Positions 1 through 8,676 are shown, counted from the first letter of the stretch. The stretch is DNA of 30,000 nt from Paulinella micropora (GCA_019918135.1 WBZZ01002462.1:2501-32500); one strand, 5' to 3'. Notes: generated from the letters alone by a model not told the origin. Program-made: numbers and translations.

Positions 1-127
1 CCGTCATCAAAGAACTTTTTTATAAAAATTGTCTGGGAATGGAAAGACGAAAAGAATTCTTTAGTTCCTCCGTATCCCCGCTTGAAAACCGCGTGATAAC
101 ATTTTTAGCCGTCAATAGTGCCACCAA

Positions 128-955
128 TTACAGGTCCATTATTACTTTCGCCTTTCGCTCCCTCTTACTTGTTCTAATGTTTTCCGACTCTATTTGTTCT
201 CTTTTAAGTAGTTCTTTTGTCTTCTTCTCTTTAATAACTTCCTTAGTTTGCTCCTTCATATCTTTTTCTTCATCAACTGGTTTAATAAAATCAGTTTTCA
301 ATAAATCTCTCGGACTTACTAATTCATTATTATTTAATATTAACTTAAATCCGGAACGGCCTTTTACTTTATAAATAATTTTACTGAAAGTTTTACCACC
401 TTTGGAAAATAAATTCCTTTTGTTTTCCTTTCTTACATTATCGCCGACATTGAATTCATTAATAAGGTTATCACGAGGTATAGTCTGTTTATTTTTATCT
501 CTTCTAGCAAAGACGTCCACTGGTCTAGCTTGAATTCCCCTATGTAATTTTTGATTATAAGCATTAACCAAGTCTTGAATATAACTTACCCAGTCAAAAT
601 TTCTATTAGTTTCAAATAATGAATCTAACCACCTTCTAATACTCCTTATAACTCTATCTACCACGGCGAGCGCTCTGTGGTCCCCTACTTCAACCACATC
701 GTGCTTAATATCATTTTGAATAAAATAATCACGAGTAGCACCTTTATATTCTCCTCCGCTGTCGGTTGTAATTGATTTAGGTTTATAAGATATAGATTTC
801 AAAGCATAATAAACTTCTTTCGCTGTTTTATTTTTTAATGGAATGATTATTAAATATCTTGAATGACAATCAATCCAAACAAGCATCCAAGCATATCCTT
901 TATTTCCTTTCTTATCTTTTATCTTACTCATATCTGCTAAGTCTAAGTATTCCAT
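128..955 (-). CDS. Retroviral-like integrase (rve core), N-terminally short
   Basis: This is a 275-aa DDE-type recombinase that would cut and join viral DNA ends into host DNA. The rve core occupies about residues 1-150. The acidic residues are D5 (in YLDLADM), D65 (in TTDSGGEY) and D100 (in LAVVDRVIRSIRR), with 34 residues between the last two. The third position is Asp rather than the usual Glu. Residues about 165-215 (FNVGDNVRK and following) resemble the SH3-like C-terminal domain of integrases. A Lys/Glu-rich tail of about 45 residues follows. The frame starts only four residues before the first catalytic Asp, so the usual N-terminal zinc-binding/linker region is missing here. It may be encoded by the small upstream frame that overlaps it as TAATG. 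Family assignment is firm. Activity is doubtful. Confidence 0.85.
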   Translation of the reverse strand: MEYLDLADMSKIKDKKGNKGYAWMLVWIDCHSRYLIIIPLKNKTAKEVYYALKSISYKPKSITTDSGGEYKGATRDYFIQNDIKHDVVEVGDHRALAVVDRVIRSIRRWLDSLFETNRNFDWVSYIQDLVNAYNQKLHRGIQARPVDVFARRDKNKQTIPRDNLINEFNVGDNVRKENKRNLFSKGGKTFSKIIYKVKGRSGFKLILNNNELVSPRDLLKTDFIKPVDEEKDMKEQTKEVIKEKKTKELLKREQIESENIRTSKRERKAKVIMDL

Positions 956-1119
956 TAAATATTATCAACCCATATAGTATTCCATATTTTCGGGTTCTTT
1001 TTCTGGTGGTGTATTTCAAGGGCTTCTTCTTCTTTTGTTTTAACTACTTCTCCCGTATGTGTGTCTTCTAATTGACTATTACGATTTTGATTATTAATAA
1101 TTGTATGTTTATGGTCCAT
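955..1119 (-). CDS. 54-aa upstream frame, possible detached N-terminus of the integrase
   Basis: The minus-strand frame begins at an ATG just downstream (in its own direction) of a TATA-like GTATATAA, reads 54 codons and stops at TAA. That stop overlaps the integrase ATG by one base (TAATG). The peptide is charged (EVVKTKEEEALEIHHQKK) and ends in KIWNTIWVDNI. Tryptophan-rich residues commonly lie just before the first catalytic Asp of integrases, so the simplest reading is a frameshifted N-terminal part of the same gene. An independent small gene with translational coupling is the alternative. No zinc-binding HHCC motif is visible, so the domain would be incomplete either way. Confidence 0.45.
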   Translation of the reverse strand: MDHKHTIINNQNRNSQLEDTHTGEVVKTKEEEALEIHHQKKNPKIWNTIWVDNI

Positions 1120-1148
1120 TTATATACAAAATATGAAAATATTTTTTT

Positions 1149-1690
1149 ATGTATACAATGCCGACCGTAAAAGTCCTGAGAAAAGTATTAGGCGAAGAAA
1201 AACGGAGACGATGTCCGAAAATTAGTAAATTAAAAAAGGCAGAACTGCTTAAATTGTTGGAACATTATGGAATGATTGTTTCTGAAAAGAAAAATTTAAG
1301 AAAACTACGAAACCACCACCTAAGTTTAAACCTTCGGAAAAAAAACAATCCGCTATTAAGCCAACAAATAACATTTCATTAAGTGAAGATACAACGAGAG
1401 AGATTGAAAAACTAAACAATGATTTAAGAAAATTTAGTGATGATGTTAATGATATACCTTTATACAGAAAAATAAGGAAAGGAACAAAGAAAGAAACTTT
1501 TGATGAAATTCAAAATATTCAACGTATTTTGAATGAAAGACGAAATGAACTTATAAAAAGGATTAAGAATTTTGAAAAAAAGAATGTAAAATATCTTGGA
1601 GAAATAGATTATATTTTTATCAATACAACTACAATTAACAACAAATTAAAAACTATATTGAAAAAGTATAGAAAAGATAAGTGGGATTAG
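1149..1690 (+). pseudogene. SAP-like domain protein, frameshifted
   Basis: Two abutting plus-strand frames make one gene. The first begins at ATG 1149, or more likely at the in-frame ATG 1158, which follows a TATA-like TATGTATACA. It encodes a basic N-terminus with a SAP-like helix pair (SKLKKAELLKLLEHYGM, about residues 26-42), a fold that usually binds DNA. Around position 1305 the coding signal moves to another frame, which starts KPPPKFKPSEKK and runs open to TAG at 1688-1690 with a Lys/Glu-rich helical segment (REIEKLNNDLRKF and following). A single-base indel explains this. The 3' end overlaps the convergent coiled-coil gene by 4 nt (TTAG). A DNA-binding role is inferred from the SAP-like pattern only. 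Confidence 0.6.
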
Positions 1691-2214
1691 AATTTTAAGA
1701 AACATTTTTCAACATCATTATTTTTTTCCTTCTTACAACCACCAGAAGATTGATTATATACTTTTACACTCACACTACTAGACTTCTTACCTTTGCCTTT
1801 CTTTGGCTTCGGTTCTTCCTCTTCGCTACTTTCGCTTTCACTTTCTTCACTCTCTAGCTCAGGCTCTGGCTTCTTACTCTTCTTCTTTTCTCTCTTAGTT
1901 TCCGCTTTCGCTCTTTTGATTTTCATATTAGCCATCTTTTCCGCAATCAAGTCAGTAAAATCAACCTCATCCTCACTATCACTGCTCTGCTCTGGTGTGT
2001 CATCTTGGTCCTTCTCATTAATGATATCGTTAGCCACATTTTTATTTTCCATCTCTGCCAATCTTTGTTCCATATCTTCATCTTCACTTTTGACCGCATT
2101 TCGGTATTGTTCCAAAACCTTTTTGGCATGTTCCATTTTTCGTTGTTTCGCTTTCGCTTTTATTCCTTCCACAGCACTTCCCCAGTTCTTACGACTTGCT
2201 TCGGGAGACGGCAT
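1687..2214 (-). CDS. Charged coiled-coil protein, unknown function
   Basis: This intact 175-aa frame is highly charged. It has a basic N-terminus (SRKNWGSAVEGIKAKAKQRK), a heptad-like helix at about residues 25-65, an acidic Ser/Asp/Glu stretch (QSSDSEDEVDF), then a Lys/Glu/Ser-rich region with repeated ESEE-type acidic runs and a basic patch (KPKKGKGKK) near the C-terminus. No catalytic motif is visible. It is transcribed divergently from the fibre gene across an AT-rich duplicated spacer and converges with the SAP-like gene. Such proteins accompany capsid genes in many PLVs, but their role is not established. A virion scaffold or DNA-associated role is a guess. It is one of the few undamaged frames of the provirus. 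Confidence 0.65.
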   Translation of the reverse strand: MPSPEASRKNWGSAVEGIKAKAKQRKMEHAKKVLEQYRNAVKSEDEDMEQRLAEMENKNVANDIINEKDQDDTPEQSSDSEDEVDFTDLIAEKMANMKIKRAKAETKREKKKSKKPEPELESEESESESSEEEEPKPKKGKGKKSSSVSVKVYNQSSGGCKKEKNNDVEKCFLKF

Positions 2215-2236
2215 TTATACTAAGATTATTATATTT

Positions 2237-2314
2237 TAGTATTTTTTAAATAAATAAATAAATAATATAATGTCGTAGTATTTTTTAAATAAATAAATAA
2301 ATATTATAATGTCG
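2237..2314. repeat. Two 39-bp tandem copies covering the fibre gene promoter and start codon
   Basis: Positions 2237-2275 and 2276-2314 are direct copies differing at one base. Each has a T-run, four TAAA/AAAT units and an ATAATGTCG end. The second copy supplies the fibre ATG (2309). The first supplies an ATG-TCG-TAG, a two-codon upstream frame. The segment also lies between the divergent fibre and coiled-coil genes, so it probably holds both promoters. Confidence 0.85.
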
Positions 2315-2464
2315 CAATATAAATCATTGCTTGGCTTCTCAGAAATCGCGATAGACAGCCTATCAATAGCCAACCTTGACCTTACCAACACAAACATAGT
2401 CGGTCTTAATACAGACAGAGTGCCAGAAGATGCTGACCCCATAAATCTTTATTACACTGACGGC

Positions 2465-2690
2465 CGATTTGATACACGTCTCGCTTTAAAATCAACGACT
2501 GACCTTAAAGAAGGACTTAATTATTATTGGACTGATAACCGCTTTGACACACGTCTTGCTTTAAAATCAACGACCGACCTCAAAGAAGGACTTAATTATT
2601 ATTGGACTGATACCCGCTTTGACACACGTCTCGCTTTAAAATTAACGACAGACATCAAAGAAGGAAGCCGTTTATATTACACAGAGCAAC
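2465..2690 (+). repeat. Three 75-bp tandem coding repeats in the fibre N-terminus
   Basis: Units start at 2465, 2540 and 2615 and encode 25 residues each, beginning RFDTRLALK and ending in YYWTD or YYTEQ. The first two are nearly identical at DNA level and the third has diverged in its second half. Similar short YYTD..RFD repeats are common in the fibre proteins of PLVs and giant viruses. Confidence 0.85.
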
Positions 2691-4983
2691 GAGTAAGGGA
2701 TAATGATGAAGTCAAAGCCTCAACTCAACACCGCTCTAATACTTCCAATCCGCACCAAACCAGTTTATACAATTTGATAGACACAAACATATTTGCATAA
2801 GCGAGCGGACAATACTTAACTTACAACGATGTAGAAGGCAAATGGAAGAATACAGCCCTTGGTTCAATTGATACACTTTCAGATGTAGTCATTACAGCAC
2901 CAGTGGCGATGAATAGTTATCTAACATATAATTCAATAAACTGGGCAAATAAAACATTTCCGATAAATGTTGATGAAACAGGCAACATTAGTATGGGAAG
3001 GAAGAATATAACAGGAGTTAATTTACTAAATGACAAAGGTGTTGATGAATGGATATTTGAGCATAATGATAATAATAATAAGGTGTCAGCAGCTGGAAGT
3101 ATAGATAGCCACAGCGATGTGACGATAACAGGCTTTCCAGCAGATAACCAACTGATTATGTATAGCACGGGGCAATGGAGAAAAACCACACCACCCTTTT
3201 TTAGATTAGACGGAACTGCTAGTATGACGGGAGGACTAAATATGAATGGTTTTGCTATTTCAGGGGCTTCTACATATAATGGAATTAATCTCGCAAATCT
3301 CGCAGTTGATGGTTCGGTGGTTAAACTAACAGGAGACCAAACCATAGGAGGAATTAAAACATTCAGCAGTATAATAAATGCTAGTGCGGGGATTGATATG
3401 AAAAGCCAAAGCATAACAAATGTCAATCTTGTTGATGGTGTGGATGTTTCCGTTCTTGATACTTCGGTGGTTAAACTAACAGGAGACCAAACTATAGCAT
3501 GGAATAAAAAATTTACATCAACTTTAGAAGTAAGTGGTTCGTCCAACCCTACTACTTTTGATGGTATTGGCATAGCCTTTGATACAAAAATAGGAATGAT
3601 TGCAGCACAAAAAACAGCTACAACGACTTGGTATCCGATACAAATAACGGGTTCGTATGTTGAGTTATATTCGGGTAATACTTTAATTATAACCGCAACT
3701 GGCACTACAGTATCTTTGAATAACAACAAAATAACAAACTTAGCCACACCATCAGCAACAACGGACGGAGCAAATAAAAGTTATGTGAATACATTAGACG
3801 GGCAAAATGTGAAACTAACAGGAAACCAAACAATAGCAGGAATTAAGACATATAGCATTGGTGTTGAAATAACGGGAAATTCAATCAATTCAACAACAAA
3901 GGGCACATTTATCGTTTTCAATGCTACCAGTAATATCGGTTCTATCGCTAGTTTGGATATGAAAACTGCAACATATTACAACTTTGAAATTTCTGCGAAA
4001 AAAATAAGTTTTATTATTGATGGGGTAATCGTCGGTTGGGTAAATGCTTCGGGGCTAGATTGTAATAGTAGCAAAATAGCCAACCTTGGAACTCCGACAT
4101 TAGCAACGGACGGAGCGACAAAAGGGTATGCGGACACATTGGACGGGCAAAATGTAAAACTAACAACAGACCAAACCATAACAGGAAGCAAAACATTTAA
4201 TGGGGCGAGCACTACAATAAAAATCTTACTTTAACGAACAATGCCGATTTTAATAATCAAACTATCACTAATGGCGGAAATATAACATATAATGGGGCGA
4301 GGATATTAAACCAAAATGGAGGAGATATATTCTTTTCACAGACATTATGAGATTATCAGTATTTCTTATTTACTCTAAATACTGCTACAAGTGGAACCGC
4401 GAACCAACGAGGTTATGTATTCACGAATGTAGCATCTGATGTAAAAGGGGCGGGACTTTATATTTCAAAACTTTTGGATAATAAAAGTGCTTCGTCTGAC
4501 ATTGTCCGTTTTAACCATGCTGGCGGTATGCGGTTTTATGGTGCCTTAGATATGAACTCAAACAACATAACAAATGGCGGAACAATAACTGGAACGACAA
4601 TTACTTCAACTGCGGGTATATCAACGACGACACTAACGGCGAGCGGATTAATAACGGCAGATGGCGGTTGTAAGTTATCTATTCAAAATAAAGTAGATGG
4701 AGGAAATGGACAGGGTATATTTCTGTGGGATACAGACAACTCAGGATGGGGTATTTATATGGCTCAACCGGGGGCTGGTAAATCATTAGGTGGAGGAACA
4801 GCTGTGGCAGGCAAAGATATTTCAGGCTTTGCTGTAAGATTTAGGTCTGGTTTTGCTTCGGCTGATGATTTTGTGTGGGAAAATTCTAATGAGCAATTGT
4901 TGATGTCATTAAATGGGGCAAACGGGACTTTATGGACAAAAGGGTTAATAACGGCTAGTGCGGGGATATCAACAACAACGGCA

Positions 4984-5136
4984 ACCGCGAGTGGATTAAT
5001 AACAGCAAATGCGGGATTGACGGGAACAACATTAACCGCAAGCGGATTAATAACAGCAAATGCGGGGTTGACAGGAACAACATTAACGGCGAGCGGATTA
5101 ATAACAGCAAATGCGGGAATTACATACACAGGCACA
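4984..5136 (+). repeat. Three 51-bp tandem coding repeats in the fibre shaft
   Basis: Units start at 4984, 5035 and 5086 and encode 17 residues of the type TASGLITANAGLTGTTL. Looser relatives occur just upstream (4627-4660 and 4940-4990), suggesting expansion of a beta-strand shaft module by unequal exchange or slippage. Confidence 0.8.
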
Positions 5137-5858
5137 CTATCATCGGCATTAGCATAAACTAATGGGGCAAAAATAGCAATTCAAGGACAAACAGACGGGA
5201 CGAATGCGAGAGGAATATTTGTATGGGATGCTACTGATTCAAACTGGGGGATTTATATGTCTCAGTCTGGGAATAATAAATCATTAAGTGGAGGAACAGC
5301 ACCAGCAGGAGGAGGTGGAGGATTATCTTCTTATGCTATTAGATTTAGAGTGAATGGTTCTTCAACGAGTGGGTTCATATGGGAGAATAATTCAAATACT
5401 GCTTTAATGTCATTAAGAGCGAGCGATGGGCAATTATGGGTATTGTCTAATCCAATTCAATATTCAGATAGGAGAAAAAAAGAAGATATAAAGGAATGCT
5501 TAGGCTTAGATTTTATTAATAAGTTAAATCCAGTTTGCTATCGTATGATTGATGACAACAAGAAATGTAGGACTGGCTTAATAGCACAGGAACTGGAAGA
5601 AATACTAACAGAAATGGATATGCTAGATTTTGGCGGTTTTATAAAAGAAACAATTATGGTTCCGCGATGTTGTTGTTTCAAAGAAAGGACAGATGCAAGA
5701 TTAATTAAATATGCTGTTCAGATGGCAGTTATATGTAGCATAATCATTTTGTGTGTTGTTAGATTGAGCGACCCGACAATCAGTTGTGCTAATGCTAACA
5801 CATTTATAGGCGTACTCACGCTTCTTATTGGGATAATCTGCCCGTCTCCAAAAATAAA

Positions 5859-6517
5859 TTAAAAACCAAAAGCGGATAATCCGATCATATTGTCATAGTG
5901 TACTTGTGTTTTAAGATGCTTTGATAAATTATCAATTCTGAAAGAATTACCACATTCACATTGAACTATTTTTGATTAATATATTCTTTTTTTTCGGTTT
6001 ATCTCATCTTTATTTCTGTCTCTATATTCTTTCCATTTTTGTGATAGTTGTTCTTTGTTTTTTGCCACGTATTCATTAAGATATCGTGACACATAGTCTT
6101 CATTTTTTTCAAGCCATTCTTTTCTTTTTTGTGTTATTTTCTCTTTGTTTGTTTCTCTATATTTTTATCTCTTTGTGCTATTTTACCCTTGTTTTGTTCT
6201 CTGTATTCCTTTTTAGTTTGACATTCTACTCTTTTGTTTATACAATTTTCTGTTTGTCATATTATCTCTCCTTCTCGCCTTCTCAGTTGATTTACATTTT
6301 CACACGAATAATCTTCAATTAATTCAACGAAGGCATCATTATATTTGACGATTTCAAAAGAATAAACATAATGATATTTTCCATTCATCCAGTTTTTGTA
6401 ATCAATTTTATGAGCATACAATCGCTTATATAATGGTTGAGCGGTTGAACCGATATACACCTGATCGGTTTGATATGACCTAATCGCATATATTTTTCCT
6501 TGTTTATAGTCTGGCAT
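5859..6517 (-). pseudogene. GIY-YIG endonuclease 1, decayed
   Basis: The frame starts with ATG at 6517 (MPDYKQGKIYAIRSYQ) and shows the GIY-YIG core: KIYAIRS, then VYIGSTAQPL, an Arg in KRLYAHK, and the catalytic-Glu region ending RRREGEII. An in-frame TGA at 6257 ends it where relatives continue with Arg. Coding sense goes on downstream: a Lys/Glu/Asn-rich linker (KKEYREQNKGKIAQRDK) and a Cys/His terminal module (VQCECGNSFRIDNLSKHLKT), with at least one more stop. The final TAA would overlap the fibre stop by 4 nt. A nick-making homing-type nuclease of the kind scattered in giant viruses and virophages is the best reading. ATG 6517 is preferred over the upstream in-frame ATG because nuclease 2 begins with the same DNA. 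Confidence 0.8.
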
Positions 6518-6828
6518 CGTTTTATATCGTTTATTATCGCTATGTTTAAATAGAATAACATTCATATAAAGCCACTTTATACCAAGAACTATCACCCGCG
6601 CAGATTAAAGGAACCGCATCACTAAACGACCGACAATCGTTTAACCCATGTTAATATAAATACAAGTAAAATTATTATTTAGACCCGATTGAATACAATG
6701 AATACAATTCGCCGTTTTCTTACCAAAATCTCTATTTAAAATGAAAAAAATCACACATAGTCCGAGCGATAGCCGAGCACACAAATAATAATATTAATAA
6801 CATTTTTATATATTATATTATATAATTT
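6518..6828. promoter_or_regulatory. AT-rich divergent intergenic region
   Basis: About 310 bases lie between the divergent GIY-YIG gene and the capsid-cluster gene at 6829. I see no gene. The last 40 bases before ATG 6829 are nearly pure A/T with overlapping TATATTATA/TATATAAT motifs, the same style of TATA-like element that precedes the ATGs at 1158, 8189 and 8554. It is likely a viral promoter. The rest shows nothing I can identify. Confidence 0.45.
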
Positions 6829-7191
6829 ATGAGTGAGTTCAAATACCAAAAAATTATTTTTCTGAGCAATGATTTTGCTGGAGGAAGCAAAACATTCAAT
6901 AAAAATATCCAAATGTCATTCACACCCACCAAAATGAATGTTAAGTTTATCCACTATATGAACGACCAGACAGAGACAAAAACCAGAATTCTTTACATGG
7001 ATAGAATTGGAATTATTGGAACATTTGCGGACAGCACCACAGCAAACATTTCAAACCTCGGTTATAATTTGGGTGTTGTCGGATGGACTGACGGACAATA
7101 TACATTTAAAGTCCTTTAAACTGACAGCGGAAATATTGACACAGGAAATTTAGCAGGCCGAATTGTTGTGTGTTTGGAATTTTTGGATTAG
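6829..7191 (+). pseudogene. Small beta-rich protein of the capsid cluster, premature stop
   Basis: The 121-codon gene opens at ATG 6829 (MSEFKYQKIIFLSNDF). It reads to a TAA at 7117-7119, and the same frame then continues with TDSGNIDTGNLAGRIVVCLEFLD to a TAG at 7189-7191, only 8 nt before the ATPase start. The composition, with alternating hydrophobic residues and many Asn/Thr/Gly, suggests a beta-sandwich protein. I do not recognise the family. Its position directly ahead of the packaging ATPase and its size suggest a virion component, but that is inference. The conserved-looking extension after the stop supports a nonsense mutation rather than a natural end. Confidence 0.6.
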
Positions 7192-7199
7192 AATATACG

Positions 7200-8018
7200 A
7201 TGCTTAAAATAAACAATGTCAAGGTGAAGCCAGTAAAACAAGAGGGTGATGGAAATAAAAAAGCAAAAGGTTATAAATTATTTAATGAGCCGTATGCCAA
7301 CATATTTCTACTTGCCCGTAAGAAGAGCGGGACAACAACAGCACTCTTTGAAATACTGAAACGGACGACAGACAGAAAAACCCGTATTGTAATTATTGCT
7401 TCAACGATACACAAGGACTACATTTATAAAGCAATGGTAAAGCACTTTAAGAACAGAGGCAACCCGATGGCAATATATACCTTTCTTAAATCAGATGGTG
7501 TAAATGTCATTGATTATGAGTTAGACAAACTGAACAGACATGACGAGCAACACGAAGGAGAAGTAAAACAGGACAAAGAGGAAATAGAGAAACCACAATT
7601 TCTTTATTTCGGAAAGGAAAAGAAACAGAGCGCCGCGGAGGCACCAAAAGAACGACCCAGCAAGTATATTTCTCCAGAGGTCGTTTTTGTTTTGGATGAT
7701 TTAGGGAGTGGATTAAGAGACAAGTCCGTAAGCGATTTGTTAAAAAAGAACAGATACTATAAATCAAAGGTGATTATGTCAAGCCAGTATTTGAACGACC
7801 TACGGCCAGAAGCCATTAAGCAGTTAGATTATTTATTAATCTTTCCGGGCCAATCTCAGGACAAAATGGAACTCGTGTATAAACACTTAGACTTATCTTT
7901 TGATTTTGATTATTTTCTTAAAAAGTATCACGAAGCAACAAAGGAGAGATTTAATTTTCTTTATGTCTCAAGTGTTGATGATGAGTTACGGAAGAATTTT
8001 GCTTACAGATTAAAATGA
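7200..8018 (+). CDS. A32/FtsK-like genome-packaging ATPase with defective Walker A
   Basis: The 272-aa frame begins at ATG 7200, 8 nt after the preceding gene (the open frame extends a little further upstream without an ATG). The family pumps viral DNA into the capsid. The P-loop region is ANIFLLARKKSGTTTALFEIL. Residue 45 is Thr (codon ACA at 7332) where the family has the invariant Lys of GKT. Walker B is VVFVLDDLGSG with D166-D167. A sensor-like KVIMSSQYLND follows, as in PLV ATPases. Between the P-loop and Walker B is a charged insert (HDEQHEGEVKQDKEEIEK). The frame is otherwise intact, but loss of the lysine should abolish ATP hydrolysis. Confidence 0.85.
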   Translation: MLKINNVKVKPVKQEGDGNKKAKGYKLFNEPYANIFLLARKKSGTTTALFEILKRTTDRKTRIVIIASTIHKDYIYKAMVKHFKNRGNPMAIYTFLKSDGVNVIDYELDKLNRHDEQHEGEVKQDKEEIEKPQFLYFGKEKKQSAAEAPKERPSKYISPEVVFVLDDLGSGLRDKSVSDLLKKNRYYKSKVIMSSQYLNDLRPEAIKQLDYLLIFPGQSQDKMELVYKHLDLSFDFDYFLKKYHEATKERFNFLYVSSVDDELRKNFAYRLK

Positions 8019-8188
8019 TATTTGACAATTTCACTTCGTGCTATTCGCACTCTCATTTATTAACAAACATCCAAACCATTAAAGCAAAAACGATGTTTTA
8101 TGAAACCGCGTAGCGGGTGAATAAAATATCAAAATAAAAAATTTGGAATTAATTATTTTTTTCTGTATTATATAATCATCTATCTTTT

Positions 8189-8505
8189 ATGGTAGTAAAA
8201 ACAACTCGTGTTGAAGTCATTCCAACAATCGGCAAACGAACTATTAACTCAAGCACCAACATGGCTGGAGTAAAAAGAAAACTGGACGGAAGAAGGGCAA
8301 GGGGCAGGCTGGTGGTAAAATTAACTGGCAAAAAGTGGGCAAAACCGCAATGGCTGTTGATAAATTTCTTCGCAATAATAAGTTAATCTCTAGGACTGCG
8401 GGAGCATTAAGTAGCGTTGGGGTACCTTACGATGGTAGTGTTGGCGCTGTAGCATCAAGACTGGGGTATGGTAGGCAGAAAGGGCGAGGAGCACTCAAGT
8501 TTTGA
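8189..8505 (+). pseudogene. Small basic virion-type protein, frameshifted
   Basis: ATG 8189 follows a TATTATATAA element. The first frame reads about 35 meaningful residues (MVVKTTRVEVIPTIGKR, then MAGVKRKLDGR). Near 8285-8300 the coding sense moves to the next frame, which continues with a Lys/Gly-rich stretch and the characteristic end DKFLRNNKLISRTAG, GVPYDGSVGAVASRLGYG and a basic tail, stopping at TGA 8503-8505. One base indel is enough. Short basic proteins with a Gly-Tyr-Gly plus Arg/Lys tail occur next to capsid genes in PLVs and related viruses and are thought to bind DNA or membranes in the virion. That role is inferred. Confidence 0.6.
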
Positions 8506-8553
8506 AAAAAAAATAGTTTGAAATATCAAGGAAATATTTTTCGTTTGTATATA

Positions 8554-8676
8554 ATGGTTGCTAAAACCAAAAAAACAAGGAAGCCTAAGGTAAGACCCCC
8601 GAGGGTTTATAATAATAAGAGCGGGAAGCCGTATATTATCCAGAAGGGTAAAAAATATTATCTTAATTTCGGTTAA
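8554..8676 (+). CDS. 40-aa very basic peptide
   Basis: This short intact frame begins at an ATG that completes a GTATATAATG promoter/start element and stops at TAA 8674-8676. It reads MVAKTKKTRKPKVRPPRV, then a Tyr/Lys-rich end (KSGKPYIIQKGKKYYLNFG). About 40% of residues are Lys or Arg. Size, charge and place between two virion-type genes resemble the small core/DNA-condensing peptides of adenovirus-like and Polinton lineages, but similarity at this length cannot prove that. Confidence 0.6.
   Translation: MVAKTKKTRKPKVRPPRVYNNKSGKPYIIQKGKKYYLNFG

Larger units (their letters stand above)
2309..5862 (+). pseudogene. Long repeat-rich virion fibre with C-terminal peptidase S74 chaperone domain, broken
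   Basis: One gene of about 1,180 codons is now split into four frames. It is interrupted by TAA at 2798, a frameshift near 4215, TGA at 4348 and TAA at 5155; coding sense continues across each. The N-terminus has three 25-residue repeats (RFDTRLALKSTTDLKEGLNY). The middle is a Thr/Asn/Gly-rich beta-fibre with recurring KLTGDQTI and KITNL motifs. Next come three 17-residue TASGLITANAG repeats. From 5461 there is a peptidase S74 (endosialidase chaperone) domain with SDRRKKEDI, LGLDFINKLNPVCYRM and GLIAQELEE. In this family it trimerises the fibre and cleaves itself with a Ser-Lys pair. The Ser (5464) and a Lys (5479) are present. Two hydrophobic segments near the C-terminus (about 5708-5845) are unusual. 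The likely role is host attachment. Confidence 0.85.

Noticed and set aside
2917..3747. 276-codon minus-strand frame opposite the fibre gene
   Set aside because: It mirrors the fibre repeats; the plus strand has clear fibre motifs and the S74 end, and the antisense protein has no features beyond low-complexity hydrophobic stretches.
2309..7191. Reassigned TAA/TGA codons (ciliate-like code) to explain the internal stops
   Set aside because: Frameshifts also occur, TAA and TGA both still end genes at expected places, and the nearby retroelement ORF2 is open with standard code.
8030..8188. Possible stem-loop or RNA gene after the ATPase (CACTTCGTGCTATTCGCACTC and CCGCGTAGCGGG)
   Set aside because: Arms are only 5-6 bp with mismatches; no conserved RNA signature.
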